Shown one piece after another: positions 14,361-22,925 of a stretch of 44,933 nt of DNA. The position numbers and the translations under genes were made by a program. The notes beneath the pieces are model-generated. The model worked only from the letters and a program-made list of their open reading frames with translations. It did not search any database and had not been told where the DNA came from. The first letter of the stretch is position 1; every line of letters begins with the position of its first letter. Origin of the DNA: Kamptonema sp. UHCC 0994 (lineage in GTDB: Bacteria > Cyanobacteriota > Cyanobacteriia > Cyanobacteriales > Microcoleaceae); NCBI RefSeq assembly GCF_029167235.1, contig NZ_JARFTR010000048.1:1-44933 (forward strand). Reading direction: 5' to 3'.

Positions 14361-16754
14361 ATGAAAAGGATAAAACGAATTATTATCAGTGTTTTGGCTT
14401 TGGGTGTGTGTTTGACTCCTCTGACTGTGCCGATGATGGTTCAACCTAGTTGGGGGCAAAGTCAAGATTCACAGGTTTTAAAATTATTATTGTTACTTAT
14501 ACTGCAAGCAAAAGAACACCAACAAAAAGAGCAATATCAACAGGCAATTGAAACCTTGCAGGAAATTATACCTATTTCACGACAAATTCAAAACACTACT
14601 ATTGAGTTATGGGCGCTTAGTGCTATGGGTTTTAATTATAACCAGATAGCTAAGTATCAGGAAGCATTGGATTACTATAACCAGTCTCTTACTATTGCCA
14701 AAAAAATTGGAAATCAGGATTCTGAAGCTGCTATTCTGGATAATCTTGGTCAAATTTATTATAAGATCGGTCAGCCACAAAAAGCATTGGAATATCTCAA
14801 CCAAGCCTTGTCTATTCTACAAGAATTGGGTGAGCAGTCTAAGAGGGTGAGGACTCTAAATAATATCGGCGTAATCTACAATAGTATTGGGCAGCCACAA
14901 GCAGCTTTGAAATACTATAATCAAGCTTTACCAATTCTACAGAAGGCTGGTGATCGCAGTGGAGAAGCTGCTACTCTAAATAATATAGGTGCAGTCTATA
15001 GCAGCACCAAACAGCCTCAAGAGGCTTTAAAATACCTTAATCAAGTTTTGCCAATCATGCAGGAAATTGGCGATCGTGCGGGAGAATCTGCTACTTTGAA
15101 TAATATCGGTGTAATCTACAGTAGCATCGGACAGTGGCAAGAGGCTTTAAAACACTTTAACCAAGCTTTGCCAATTATAAGGGAAGTTGGCGATCGCGCT
15201 ATTGAAGCTGCTACTTTGAGTAATATTGGTGCAGTTTACCGAGATATGAATAAACCCATAGATGCCATCAAAAATTATGAGCAATCCGTCAATATTATGC
15301 TAGAAATACGAAGTGGTTTACAGCAAGAATATCGGCAAAAGTATTTAAAATCTGTAGGATATAGACCTATCAGCCTTATCGACATCCTCATCGATCAAAA
15401 CCAACCCGATCGCGCCTTCCAATGGGTCAACCTCGCCACCACAGCCGACCTTGCCGACTACACCCGCCTCATCAACGCCAAAGTCAAAAACCCAGAAGCA
15501 CAGCAATTAATTGACCAGTGGAATCAAAGAAGTCAGCAAATTCAATCCTTATCTCGCCAATTACAAGATAAATTTTCCGACCAACTTTCCCAACAAATCA
15601 ATCAACTTCACGAAGACAACAGCAAACTTGCAGAAGAAATCCGCCGCGATTTCCCAGAAGTCGCCGAACTCTTTGAAACCACACCCAAAGACATCACCCA
15701 ACTCAGATCCAGCATCCCCCCAGAAACCGTAGTCATTCAACCCGTCTTACTCACAAATGTCAAAAATGTCCCCAATACTATCGCCCTATTTGTCATAACA
15801 AAAGACAGTTTAAGCGTTAAAAAAATCCCAATTGACCCCGCAGAATTTGATAAACTCCTCACCGAATACCGCGAACAACTGCAAAACTATAAAGACGGCA
15901 GCATCATCGTAACTCGCCGCAAACTCTACGATATCCTCATCCGCCCCGTAGAAGAACAAATCAAAGCATTTTCTCCCAAACAATTGAGCATCATCGCCAC
16001 AGGAAAACTGCGGTACATCCCCTTTGAATCACTCTATGACAATGAAGCAAAAAAATACCTAATCGAGAAATATCCCATTAACTATCTCACCCGCATTTCT
16101 ACAAAAACAATTCCTGATTCATCCCTAAAAGGCGGCGTGTTAGCATTAGGAAATCCCGTTCCCCGCGCTCCCTATAATTTACCAGATTCACCACAGGAAG
16201 TTCAAAGCATTACCCAAATGTTTCCCGGTAGTTTATCCTATATCGGCAATGCTGCCACCTTCGACCAATTCAAAAATCAAGCACCTCGCTTTCCCTTTTT
16301 GCACTTAGCAACTCACGGATGTTTTCAACCTGAAGGTTGTTGCTTGCCTGACTCTCTAAATTGTAGAACACCCGACAGAGTGGATTTACAGCCGAATACT
16401 ATCCTGTTTGCCGATCGCGAATTAAACATAGCCGATGCCGCATTATTAGGCCTAGAAAATACCCGACTTCTCACCCTCAGCGCGTGTCAAACTGCCCTGC
16501 AAGCTAATTCTAATGGTGAAGAAATATCGGGAGTTGCCTATATATTTGAGCGTGCCGGTGCAAAAGCAGTGATGGCGACTCTCTGGAGTGTTGAAGATCA
16601 GGCGACTAAGGAATTGATGATTGAGTTTTATCAGAATATCAATAAAGGCATGAGCAAAAGTGAAGCTTTACGGGAAGCAAAAATTAGTTTGATTCAAAGT
16701 AAAGGACATCCTTTTTTCTGGGCAGCATTTATACTAATAGGTGATGGACGGTGA
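14361..16754 (+). CDS. Exported TPR-CHAT protein (caspase-like peptidase)
   Basis: A 797-residue protein with a signal sequence (about residues 1-33, ending PSWGQS). Seven or so TPR units follow at about residues 50-320 (EALDYYNQSLTIAKKIGN, ALKYYNQALPILQKAGDR). A helical linker leads to a CHAT domain at about 500-797. The catalytic dyad is present: His652 in HLATHG and Cys709 in LSACQTA, with the family end GAKAVMATLWSVEDQATKELM. CHAT proteases cleave partner proteins in signalling or defence; TPRs usually bind the trigger or substrate. It starts three bases after toxin 2 with GGTGA as ribosome binding site, so it may be co-transcribed with the toxin-antitoxin genes. Codon use changes to C-ending codons from about 15380 to 16480. 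Confidence 0.9.
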   Translation: MKRIKRIIISVLALGVCLTPLTVPMMVQPSWGQSQDSQVLKLLLLLILQAKEHQQKEQYQQAIETLQEIIPISRQIQNTTIELWALSAMGFNYNQIAKYQEALDYYNQSLTIAKKIGNQDSEAAILDNLGQIYYKIGQPQKALEYLNQALSILQELGEQSKRVRTLNNIGVIYNSIGQPQAALKYYNQALPILQKAGDRSGEAATLNNIGAVYSSTKQPQEALKYLNQVLPIMQEIGDRAGESATLNNIGVIYSSIGQWQEALKHFNQALPIIREVGDRAIEAATLSNIGAVYRDMNKPIDAIKNYEQSVNIMLEIRSGLQQEYRQKYLKSVGYRPISLIDILIDQNQPDRAFQWVNLATTADLADYTRLINAKVKNPEAQQLIDQWNQRSQQIQSLSRQLQDKFSDQLSQQINQLHEDNSKLAEEIRRDFPEVAELFETTPKDITQLRSSIPPETVVIQPVLLTNVKNVPNTIALFVITKDSLSVKKIPIDPAEFDKLLTEYREQLQNYKDGSIIVTRRKLYDILIRPVEEQIKAFSPKQLSIIATGKLRYIPFESLYDNEAKKYLIEKYPINYLTRISTKTIPDSSLKGGVLALGNPVPRAPYNLPDSPQEVQSITQMFPGSLSYIGNAATFDQFKNQAPRFPFLHLATHGCFQPEGCCLPDSLNCRTPDRVDLQPNTILFADRELNIADAALLGLENTRLLTLSACQTALQANSNGEEISGVAYIFERAGAKAVMATLWSVEDQATKELMIEFYQNINKGMSKSEALREAKISLIQSKGHPFFWAAFILIGDGR

Positions 16755-16778
16755 CAGCAGTTTAATGTTAATTCGAGA

Positions 16779-16845
16779 AGGAAACCGGTTTCTACGATAA
16801 CTTTGGCATCCTCACCGAGATTGGCGTAAGAAACCCAGTTTTTGA
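16779..16845. repeat. AAACCGGTTT-flanked small intergenic element
   Basis: GGAAACCGGTTTCT at the left and AGAAACCCAGTTTTTG at the right flank about 38 bp. This is the same small element type as at 17553-17621 and 4384-4451. Confidence 0.5.
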
Positions 16846-16896
16846 GCCACCACACGAGTTACAATAGATAAACCTGAGCATGAAAATCGCAAATGT

Positions 16897-17145
16897 ATGA
16901 CAGCAAAAATAAACATCAGCAACTTGGGTAATTCCTTAGCTTTGCCAATACCAGACTATATTGTAAAATTTTTCAACCTGAAAGCAGATGATTCAGTAAT
17001 TTGCAGTATAGAAAATGGAAAAATGGTCATAGAGCCTGTAAATCAGAAAGTTTCAAAATATACCCTAGATAAATTATTGGCAGGCGAAATAGAACCTAGC
17101 GAAGAAATCTCTTGGGGAAAACCAGAAGGAGAAGAAGTTTGGTAA
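16897..17145 (+). CDS. MazE-like antitoxin (AbrB-type DNA-binding domain)
   Basis: An 82-residue antitoxin. Residues 1-47 are a SpoVT/AbrB swapped-hairpin domain (INISNLGNSLALPIPDYIVKFF, DDSVICSIENGKMVIEP). The C-terminal tail (YTLDKLLAGEIEPSEEISWG) is acidic and should insert into the toxin. The toxin start codon lies inside its last codons. The pair is a complete MazEF-type module 143 bp after the CHAT gene and 21 kb from no other copy seen here. Confidence 0.85.
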   Translation: MTAKINISNLGNSLALPIPDYIVKFFNLKADDSVICSIENGKMVIEPVNQKVSKYTLDKLLAGEIEPSEEISWGKPEGEEVW

Positions 17146-17495
17146 ACTATATCCCCGAACGAGGTCATTTCATTCGCCTCAATTTCGATCCTCAAGCAGG
17201 ACACGAACAAATGGGTATTCGACCTGCACTGGTTGTGAGTCAAACTAAATTTAACCGAAAAATGGGGTTTGTGTTTGTCTGTCCGATTAGTACCACACAA
17301 CGCAAAAATCCGTTTTATGTTCCCATTCCCGAAGGTGAAGTGGTGACAGGTGTAATTATGACAGATCAACTGCGTTCTTTAGATTATCGCTCAAGGCAAG
17401 CAAGTTTGATTGGTGAATGTCCAGAAGATTTAGTTAAGGAAGTATTGAAGCGAATTGAACCTATCTTGTTTGAAGATATGACTGTTGAGGAGTAG
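17139..17495 (+). CDS. mazF: MazF/PemK-family endoribonuclease toxin
   Basis: A 118-residue toxin of the MazF/PemK family, a sequence-specific mRNA interferase. The hallmark N-terminus YIPERGHFIRLNFDPQAGHEQ, GIRPALVVSQ and the central CPISTTQRKNPFYVPIP and MTDQLRSLDY segments are intact; the Arg in RGHF... and Thr/Ser in CPIST are the usual active-site region. I start it at TTG 17139, with AAGGAG seven bases upstream; the frame is open further up to 17112 but adds an Arg-rich run unlike the family. It overlaps the antitoxin stop by 7 bp, which suggests translational coupling. Confidence 0.9.
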   Translation: MVNYIPERGHFIRLNFDPQAGHEQMGIRPALVVSQTKFNRKMGFVFVCPISTTQRKNPFYVPIPEGEVVTGVIMTDQLRSLDYRSRQASLIGECPEDLVKEVLKRIEPILFEDMTVEE

Positions 17496-17552
17496 TTAAT
17501 TATTAAGAATACGGCAGTTTTATAGTTTGCATTAACAATATCGACACTAATC

Positions 17553-17621
17553 CAAAAAACCGGGTTTATGCGATAATTATTGCATCATCACCAAAATTTA
17601 GCTAAGAAACCCGGTTTCTGA
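17553..17621. repeat. AAACCGGGTTT-flanked small intergenic element
   Basis: AAAAAACCGGGTTTATG at the left and AAGAAACCCGGTTTCTG at the right flank about 38 bp (with ATCATCACCAAAATT near the right arm). It closely resembles 16779-16845, so copies bracket the mazEF module. Confidence 0.55.
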
Positions 17622-17652
17622 TTCCCACACACCCACTTAAATTTACCCACCA

Positions 17653-19128
17653 ATGATCGCCCTCGAAACTGAACGCAACTGGAAACCCATCATCAAAGAA
17701 TTTGAAGCTGTAGTCGGCAAAAACGGCGTAGTTCAACGCCGCGAAGAATTGCTAGTCTATGAATGTGACGGACTCACCAGCTATCGCCAACGGCCCGCGC
17801 TAGTAGTATTACCGAGAACCACAGAAGAAGTCTCAGCGGCCGTAAAAATATGCGATCGCCACTCTATTCCCTGGGTAGCTAGAGGCGCGGGCACCGGTCT
17901 TTCTGGCGGCGCTTTACCCGTCGAAAACTGCGTATTAATTGTCACCGCCTTAATGCGAAAAATCCTGAAAATAGACTTAGAAAATCAGTTAGTTGTTGTA
18001 CAACCCGGCGTAATTAATAATTGGGTAACGCAAGCAGTTAGTGGTGCTGGTTTCTATTACGCGCCCGATCCTTCTAGTCAAATTGTATGCTCAATTGGTG
18101 GTAATATTGCCGAAAATTCCGGCGGCGTTCACTGTTTGAAATATGGGGTGACAGTTAACCATGTTTTAGGCTTAAAATTAGTCTTACCTGATGGTTCAAT
18201 TGTTGATGTCGGCGGACAAATTCCCGAAATGCCTGGTTATGATTTAACAGGTTTATTTGTCGGTTCCGAAGGTACTTTAGGAATTGCCACAGAAGTTACC
18301 TTAAGAATCCTGAAAGCACCAGAATCTATTTGTGTGTTATTAGCAGATTTTACCAGCATGGAAGCAGCAGGAGCATCAGTTTCAGATATTATCAGCGCGG
18401 GGATTATTCCCGGTGGTATGGAAATCATGGATAACATCAGTATTAATGCTGTAGAAGATGTTGTCGCTACTGGTTGTTATCCCCGCGATGCTGCTTCTAT
18501 TTTATTAGTAGAAGTTGATGGTTTAGAAGTGGAAGTAGCGGCAAATAAACAATTAATTGCTGATATTTGTCAGAAAAATGGGGCGCGGAACATCACAACG
18601 GCAAAGGATTTAGAAACCAGGTTAAAAATTTGGAAAGGAAGGAAAGCTGCTTTTGCTGCTGCGGGTCATTTAAGCCCAGATTATTACGTGCAAGATGGCG
18701 TAATTCCCCGGACACAAATGGTTTATGTGTTGAAAGAAATTGAGTTATTAAGCGAAAAATTTGGCTATCGGATTGCTAATGTATTTCACGCTGGGGATGG
18801 CAATCTACACCCGCTAATCCTTTACGATAATGCTGTTAAAGGTGCTTTGGAAAAAGTGGAAGAATTGGGCGGTGAAATTCTGAAATTGTGCGTGAAAGTG
18901 GGGGGAAGTCTTTCAGGAGAACACGGTATTGGTGCTGATAAGAAATGCTATATGCCGGAGATGTTTAGTGAGGTAGATTTGGAGACAATGCAGTGGGTAC
19001 GTCAGGTGTTTAATCCCCAAGGTTTGGCGAATCCGGGGAAGATGTTTCCCACACCTCGCACTTGCGGGGAAGCAGCAAATGCAAAGGTTGAAAGTGTTAA
19101 GAAATTTGAGGGAGTAGACGTTTTTTAG
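17653..19128 (+). CDS. glcD: Glycolate dehydrogenase/oxidase FAD subunit GlcD
   Basis: A 491-residue FAD-linked oxidase. The PCMH-type FAD domain covers about residues 45-225 (PWVARGAGTGLSGGALP and GGNIAENSGGVHCLKYG bind the dinucleotide). The C-terminal FAD-oxidase domain runs to about 465, with FHAGDGNLHPLIL (catalytic His region) and GEHGIGADK. In cyanobacteria GlcD oxidises photorespiratory glycolate to glyoxylate and can also use D-lactate; glcE and glcF are not adjacent here. The final 25 residues after MFPTPRTCG are variable. Its stop overlaps the convergent kinase gene by four bases. Confidence 0.9.
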   Translation: MIALETERNWKPIIKEFEAVVGKNGVVQRREELLVYECDGLTSYRQRPALVVLPRTTEEVSAAVKICDRHSIPWVARGAGTGLSGGALPVENCVLIVTALMRKILKIDLENQLVVVQPGVINNWVTQAVSGAGFYYAPDPSSQIVCSIGGNIAENSGGVHCLKYGVTVNHVLGLKLVLPDGSIVDVGGQIPEMPGYDLTGLFVGSEGTLGIATEVTLRILKAPESICVLLADFTSMEAAGASVSDIISAGIIPGGMEIMDNISINAVEDVVATGCYPRDAASILLVEVDGLEVEVAANKQLIADICQKNGARNITTAKDLETRLKIWKGRKAAFAAAGHLSPDYYVQDGVIPRTQMVYVLKEIELLSEKFGYRIANVFHAGDGNLHPLILYDNAVKGALEKVEELGGEILKLCVKVGGSLSGEHGIGADKKCYMPEMFSEVDLETMQWVRQVFNPQGLANPGKMFPTPRTCGEAANAKVESVKKFEGVDVF

Positions 19129-21026
19129 GTTAAATGCCGAATTGGAAGCTTAATATTAAACTCTGTACCTTGACCGATTTCGGAAACACAATTAACTTCA
19201 CCTCTATGTCTTTCAGTAACAATTTGATAGCTGATTGACAAGCCAATTCCCGTACCTTTACCTACTGGTTTTGTCGTAAAGAAAGTATCAAATATCCGTT
19301 GCTTCACCTCTTCCGTCATTCCTGGGCCATTGTCAGCAATTTTGATTTCTACATAATTGTCATCTACAACAGAGGTGCTAATCTTAATCTTACTAGGATT
19401 GTCGCGAATTTCTTGGATAGTTCGCTCTTTATTGCTATCTTCCAAAGCATCAATTGCATTGCCGAGAATATTCATAAATACTTGATTAATCGGCCCTGCA
19501 TAACATTCCACAGCAGGCAATTCTCCGTACTCTTTCACAACCTGAATAGCCTGAGTGCTTCCCGTAGCTTTCATACGATGATTAAGAATCAGCAAAGTGC
19601 TATCAATTCCTTCGTGGATGTTAACAGCTTTGATCGCCGATTCGTCATGTCGGGAGAAGTTTCGCAGTGAGTTAACTATCTGGCAAATACGGTCAACGCC
19701 TACATTCATTGAAGACAGCATTTGAGTTAAATCTTCCATTAAAAAATCAAGTTCTATCGCTTCTATTTTCTCTTTAATTTCTAAGACAGGATGGGGATAG
19801 TGCTGCTGATAAAGCTTGAGCAAATACAACAATTCTTGAGTATAGTTATCGAGGTGAGTGAGATTGCCATAAATGAAGCTGACAGGGTTATTAATTTCGT
19901 GAGCAACTCCTGCAACTAGCAACCCCAGACTGGACATTTTTTCACTCTGTACGAGTTGGGAATGGGTTTGTTGTAGTTGGTTGAGAGCTACTTCTAATTT
20001 TGTCGCTTGTTCTCTACTTTTTGCTTCGGAAATCTGCAAGGCTTCTTCTGCTTCTTTGCCTTTAGTCACATCCATCTGTACGCCGATAAAATGAGTTAAT
20101 TTACCCTTGCGATCGCGCACTGGAGAAATTGCCAATTGATTCCAAAAAGCTCTCCCATCTTTACGATAATTCTTCAAAACAACTGTGCATTGGCTTTGAT
20201 TTTGCAAAGCTTGACGGATTTGATCTACCGCTTCGGGATCGGTATCATTTCCCTGCAATAATCGACAGTTATTTCCGATGATTTCCTCCTGCGAATAGCC
20301 AGTCATTTTCGCAAAAGCAGGATTACAATAAATATTAGCCAGGTTAGATGTTGTCGCGTCGGCAATCACAATTCCGGTGCTAGCTGCTGCCATCGCCCGA
20401 CTGTAAAGCCATAGCATTTCCTCTGTGCGTTTGCGATCTGTAATATCGCGCAGTGTGGCCAAATAAGCCATTTTTCCTTCCCATTCCGTCTCCACCACCC
20501 GCATTTCCACTATGGCATTTTCTCGATCTTTACGTAGGGCTTCAACTTCTGTTTGTACAACACGCATTCCTGGTAATTCTGTTTTTCCTACTTGATGAAT
20601 AATATCTGTATTTATCTCTAGATCGCAGGCAGAACCTTCTACTACCAAATTCCCAAAAAATTCCTTACCTAAAAGCTCCTCATCTTTGCATCCAAAAAGA
20701 TGTTGTGCCGAGGAATTTACAAAACAAACAAGTCCTTTTTTGTTGACAACAACTATACTATCGGCATTTTTAGCAATTACATTGTGAAATCTGGCTTCAC
20801 TAGCTTTTAGATCGCGTTTTAGTTCTTCAATTGCTAATTGCATCTGGTGCAATTCGCGCTGGTGAGAAATATAAGATAGTGGCAGGTGACTTTCTGTTGT
20901 ATCCTTCGAGAAAATATCGGGCGATTCTTCACTAATTGCTTCATTAGCAAGCTTTTTACTTATCGTTTGCTTTAAACCATTGATATTAGTAATATTACTT
21001 TCTGAGTTGGCATCAGGAACAAACAT
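19125..21026 (-). CDS. PAS/LOV-domain sensor histidine kinase
   Basis: A 633-residue soluble histidine kinase. A coiled-coil region (about 55-80) leads to a first PAS domain (about 80-195). The second PAS domain (about 205-330) has all the marks of a blue-light LOV domain: GNNCRLLQG with the flavin-adduct Cys254, NYRKDGRAFWNQLAISPV with the FMN-binding Asn pair, and FIGVQMDVT with the Gln. A coiled coil joins it to the HisKA-like domain with phosphoacceptor His376 (VAHEINNP). The ATPase domain follows with N box ILGNAIDALED, G1 DNGPGMT, F box FDTFFTTKP and G2 GTGIGLSIS. It probably senses blue light through FMN; no response regulator is adjacent, so its partner is unknown. Confidence 0.9.
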   Translation of the reverse strand: MFVPDANSESNITNINGLKQTISKKLANEAISEESPDIFSKDTTESHLPLSYISHQRELHQMQLAIEELKRDLKASEARFHNVIAKNADSIVVVNKKGLVCFVNSSAQHLFGCKDEELLGKEFFGNLVVEGSACDLEINTDIIHQVGKTELPGMRVVQTEVEALRKDRENAIVEMRVVETEWEGKMAYLATLRDITDRKRTEEMLWLYSRAMAAASTGIVIADATTSNLANIYCNPAFAKMTGYSQEEIIGNNCRLLQGNDTDPEAVDQIRQALQNQSQCTVVLKNYRKDGRAFWNQLAISPVRDRKGKLTHFIGVQMDVTKGKEAEEALQISEAKSREQATKLEVALNQLQQTHSQLVQSEKMSSLGLLVAGVAHEINNPVSFIYGNLTHLDNYTQELLYLLKLYQQHYPHPVLEIKEKIEAIELDFLMEDLTQMLSSMNVGVDRICQIVNSLRNFSRHDESAIKAVNIHEGIDSTLLILNHRMKATGSTQAIQVVKEYGELPAVECYAGPINQVFMNILGNAIDALEDSNKERTIQEIRDNPSKIKISTSVVDDNYVEIKIADNGPGMTEEVKQRIFDTFFTTKPVGKGTGIGLSISYQIVTERHRGEVNCVSEIGQGTEFNIKLPIRHLT

Positions 21027-21147
21027 ATTTAAGAACTCCTAATAAAATTACTTAGAAAATTTATGGTCAAAAATTATGAGCAGATTTAGCTTGATCTCAC
21101 CTTGGTAAAAGATTCTAGCACATAATTTTTTTCGCAAATATTAAATT

Positions 21148-21176
21148 TTGATTAAACTTGATTATTGGTATAAAAT
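21148..21176 (+). promoter_or_regulatory. Putative purH promoter
   Basis: TTGATT (21148-21153), 17 bp and TAAAAT (21171-21176) fit a sigma-70-type promoter 47 bp before the preferred purH ATG. An upstream reading of the purH frame would start inside it, which argues for the downstream start. Confidence 0.4.
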
Positions 21177-21222
21177 AATCTTAAAATATAAATTGTATCT
21201 TTGCGATCGGGATTTAGAACCA

Positions 21223-22776
21223 ATGGCGCGTCTGGCACTGCTGAGCACATCTGATAAAACGGGGCTAATTGATTTAGCTCACACTCTGGTAGAAGAATTT
21301 GGCTTTGACATCATTAGTAGTGGCGGGACAGCGAAAGCTCTAAAAGATGCTGGGTTGCCAGTCACAAAAGTTGCCGACTACACGGGTTCTCCAGAAATTT
21401 TGGGGGGACGAGTCAAAACGCTCCATCCCCGCATTCACGGCGGTATTTTAGCGCGTCGAGATGTCCCCCAGGATGTAGCAGATTTGACTGAAAATAATAT
21501 CCGCCCCATTGATTTAGTCGTAGTTAATCTGTATCCTTTCGAGCAAACAATTGCTAAATCAGAAGTAACTTTGGCTGAGGCAATTGAGCAGATTGATATC
21601 GGTGGCCCTGCGATGCTGCGTGCCTCAGCTAAAAATCACCCTCATTTGACCGTTTTATGCAATCCAGAGCAGTATCCTATTTATCTGGAAGAATTGCGGG
21701 AGCGCGGAGGAGAGGCTTCCTTAGATTTCCGGCAAAAATGTGCAATTGAAGCTTTCAATCATACGGCAAATTACGATCGGGCGATCGCATCTTATCTCAC
21801 AAATCAATCCTCTCTAGAAGCCAATCGCTCCTCTCTCGTACAACATTTTACAATTGCCGGAACCCAGTTACAATCGCTCCGCTACGGCGAAAATCCCCAT
21901 CAAGCGGCTACTTGGTATCAAAGTGGAGAAAACCCTACTGGTTGGACGACTAGCACAATACTCCAAGGCAAAGAATTAAGCTACAATAATCTGGTAGATT
22001 TAGAAGCAGCTCGCAGACTGATTGTAGAGTTTCCAGACACTCCCGCTGCGGCAATTCTTAAACATACAAATCCCTGCGGTGCTGCTATCGGAAATTCCTT
22101 GTCAGAAGCTTATCAAAAAGCTTTCGATGCTGACTCAATTTCAGCTTTTGGCGGGATTGTAGCTTTAAATCGTCCCATTGATGAGGCTACGGCTAAAACA
22201 TTAACTCAAACATTCTTAGAATGTGTAGTAGCGCCTGCTTGTGAACCAGCAGCTCAAGAAATCCTCAAGGGTAAGTCAAAAGTGCGGGTTTTGATTTTAC
22301 CAGATTTGATTCAGGGGCCGCCACAAACTGTTAAAATAATAGCAGGTGGCTTGCTCGTGCAAGACTCAGACAATGCTATAGAAGATGCTAGCAAATGGCG
22401 CGTTGTAACTGAGAAACAACCTACGGCGGAACAGTTAGATGAACTGTTATTTGCCTGGAAAGTTTCCAAGCACGTTAAATCTAATGCTATTGTCGTGACG
22501 CGCGATCGCGCTACATTAGGTATCGGCGCTGGACAAATGAATCGTGTAGGATCGGTTAAAATTGCCTTAGAACAAGCCGCTTTGAAAGCCAATGGTGCAT
22601 TTTTAGCCAGTGACGGTTTCTTCCCCTTTGACGACTCCGTGCGAACTGCTGCGGCGGCTGGAATAGTTGCGATCGCACAACCAGGAGGTAGTATGCGCGA
22701 CCAAGATTCCATCAACGCCGCCAACGAACTCGGACTGGTAATGGTTTTCACCGACGTTCGCCACTTTTTGCATTAA
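21223..22776 (+). CDS. purH: Bifunctional AICAR transformylase / IMP cyclohydrolase PurH
   Basis: A 517-residue PurH catalysing the last two steps of IMP synthesis. The N-terminal cyclohydrolase (MGS-like) domain covers about residues 1-145 (LLSTSDKTGLIDLA, SSGGTAKAL, GGRVKTLHPRIHGGILARR). The transformylase domain follows (LRYGENPHQAA, LKHTNPCGAA with the catalytic Lys-His, KHVKSNAIV). Length matches the family when started at ATG 21223 (MARLALLSTSDKTGL); the open frame extends 25 codons further up through the promoter region and that part looks non-coding. It is a single gene flanked by repeats. Confidence 0.96.
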   Translation: MARLALLSTSDKTGLIDLAHTLVEEFGFDIISSGGTAKALKDAGLPVTKVADYTGSPEILGGRVKTLHPRIHGGILARRDVPQDVADLTENNIRPIDLVVVNLYPFEQTIAKSEVTLAEAIEQIDIGGPAMLRASAKNHPHLTVLCNPEQYPIYLEELRERGGEASLDFRQKCAIEAFNHTANYDRAIASYLTNQSSLEANRSSLVQHFTIAGTQLQSLRYGENPHQAATWYQSGENPTGWTTSTILQGKELSYNNLVDLEAARRLIVEFPDTPAAAILKHTNPCGAAIGNSLSEAYQKAFDADSISAFGGIVALNRPIDEATAKTLTQTFLECVVAPACEPAAQEILKGKSKVRVLILPDLIQGPPQTVKIIAGGLLVQDSDNAIEDASKWRVVTEKQPTAEQLDELLFAWKVSKHVKSNAIVVTRDRATLGIGAGQMNRVGSVKIALEQAALKANGAFLASDGFFPFDDSVRTAAAAGIVAIAQPGGSMRDQDSINAANELGLVMVFTDVRHFLH

Positions 22777-22777
22777 T

Positions 22778-22817
22778 GTTAACAGTTAACAGTTAACAGT
22801 TAACCGTTAACTGTTAA
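22778..22817. repeat. 7-bp tandem repeats (GTTAACA / GTTAACC)
   Basis: About five to six heptamers start two bases after the purH stop codon. Confidence 0.8.
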
Positions 22818-22833
22818 AGAATTCGCTGGTAAG

Positions 22834-22921
22834 TTCTTCCTTCTTCCTTCTTCCTTCTTCCTTCTTCCTTCTTCCTTCTTCCTTCTTCCTTCTTCCTTCT
22901 TCCTTCTTCCTTCTTCCTTCC
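22834..22921. repeat. Twelve perfect 7-bp repeats TTCTTCC, pure pyrimidine tract
   Basis: Twelve consecutive perfect TTCTTCC units (22834-22917) and a four-base remainder end five bases before the ATG at 22926. The plus strand is entirely pyrimidine and mirror-symmetric for almost 90 bp, which is the sequence requirement for intramolecular triplex (H-DNA). It occupies the place of the promoter and ribosome binding site of the next gene. Confidence 0.92.
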
Positions 22922-22925
22922 TATT

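Noticed and set aside
22311-22751. A 146-codon minus-strand frame inside purH
   Set aside because: Antisense to a complete, well-conserved PurH; no ribosome binding site or family match.
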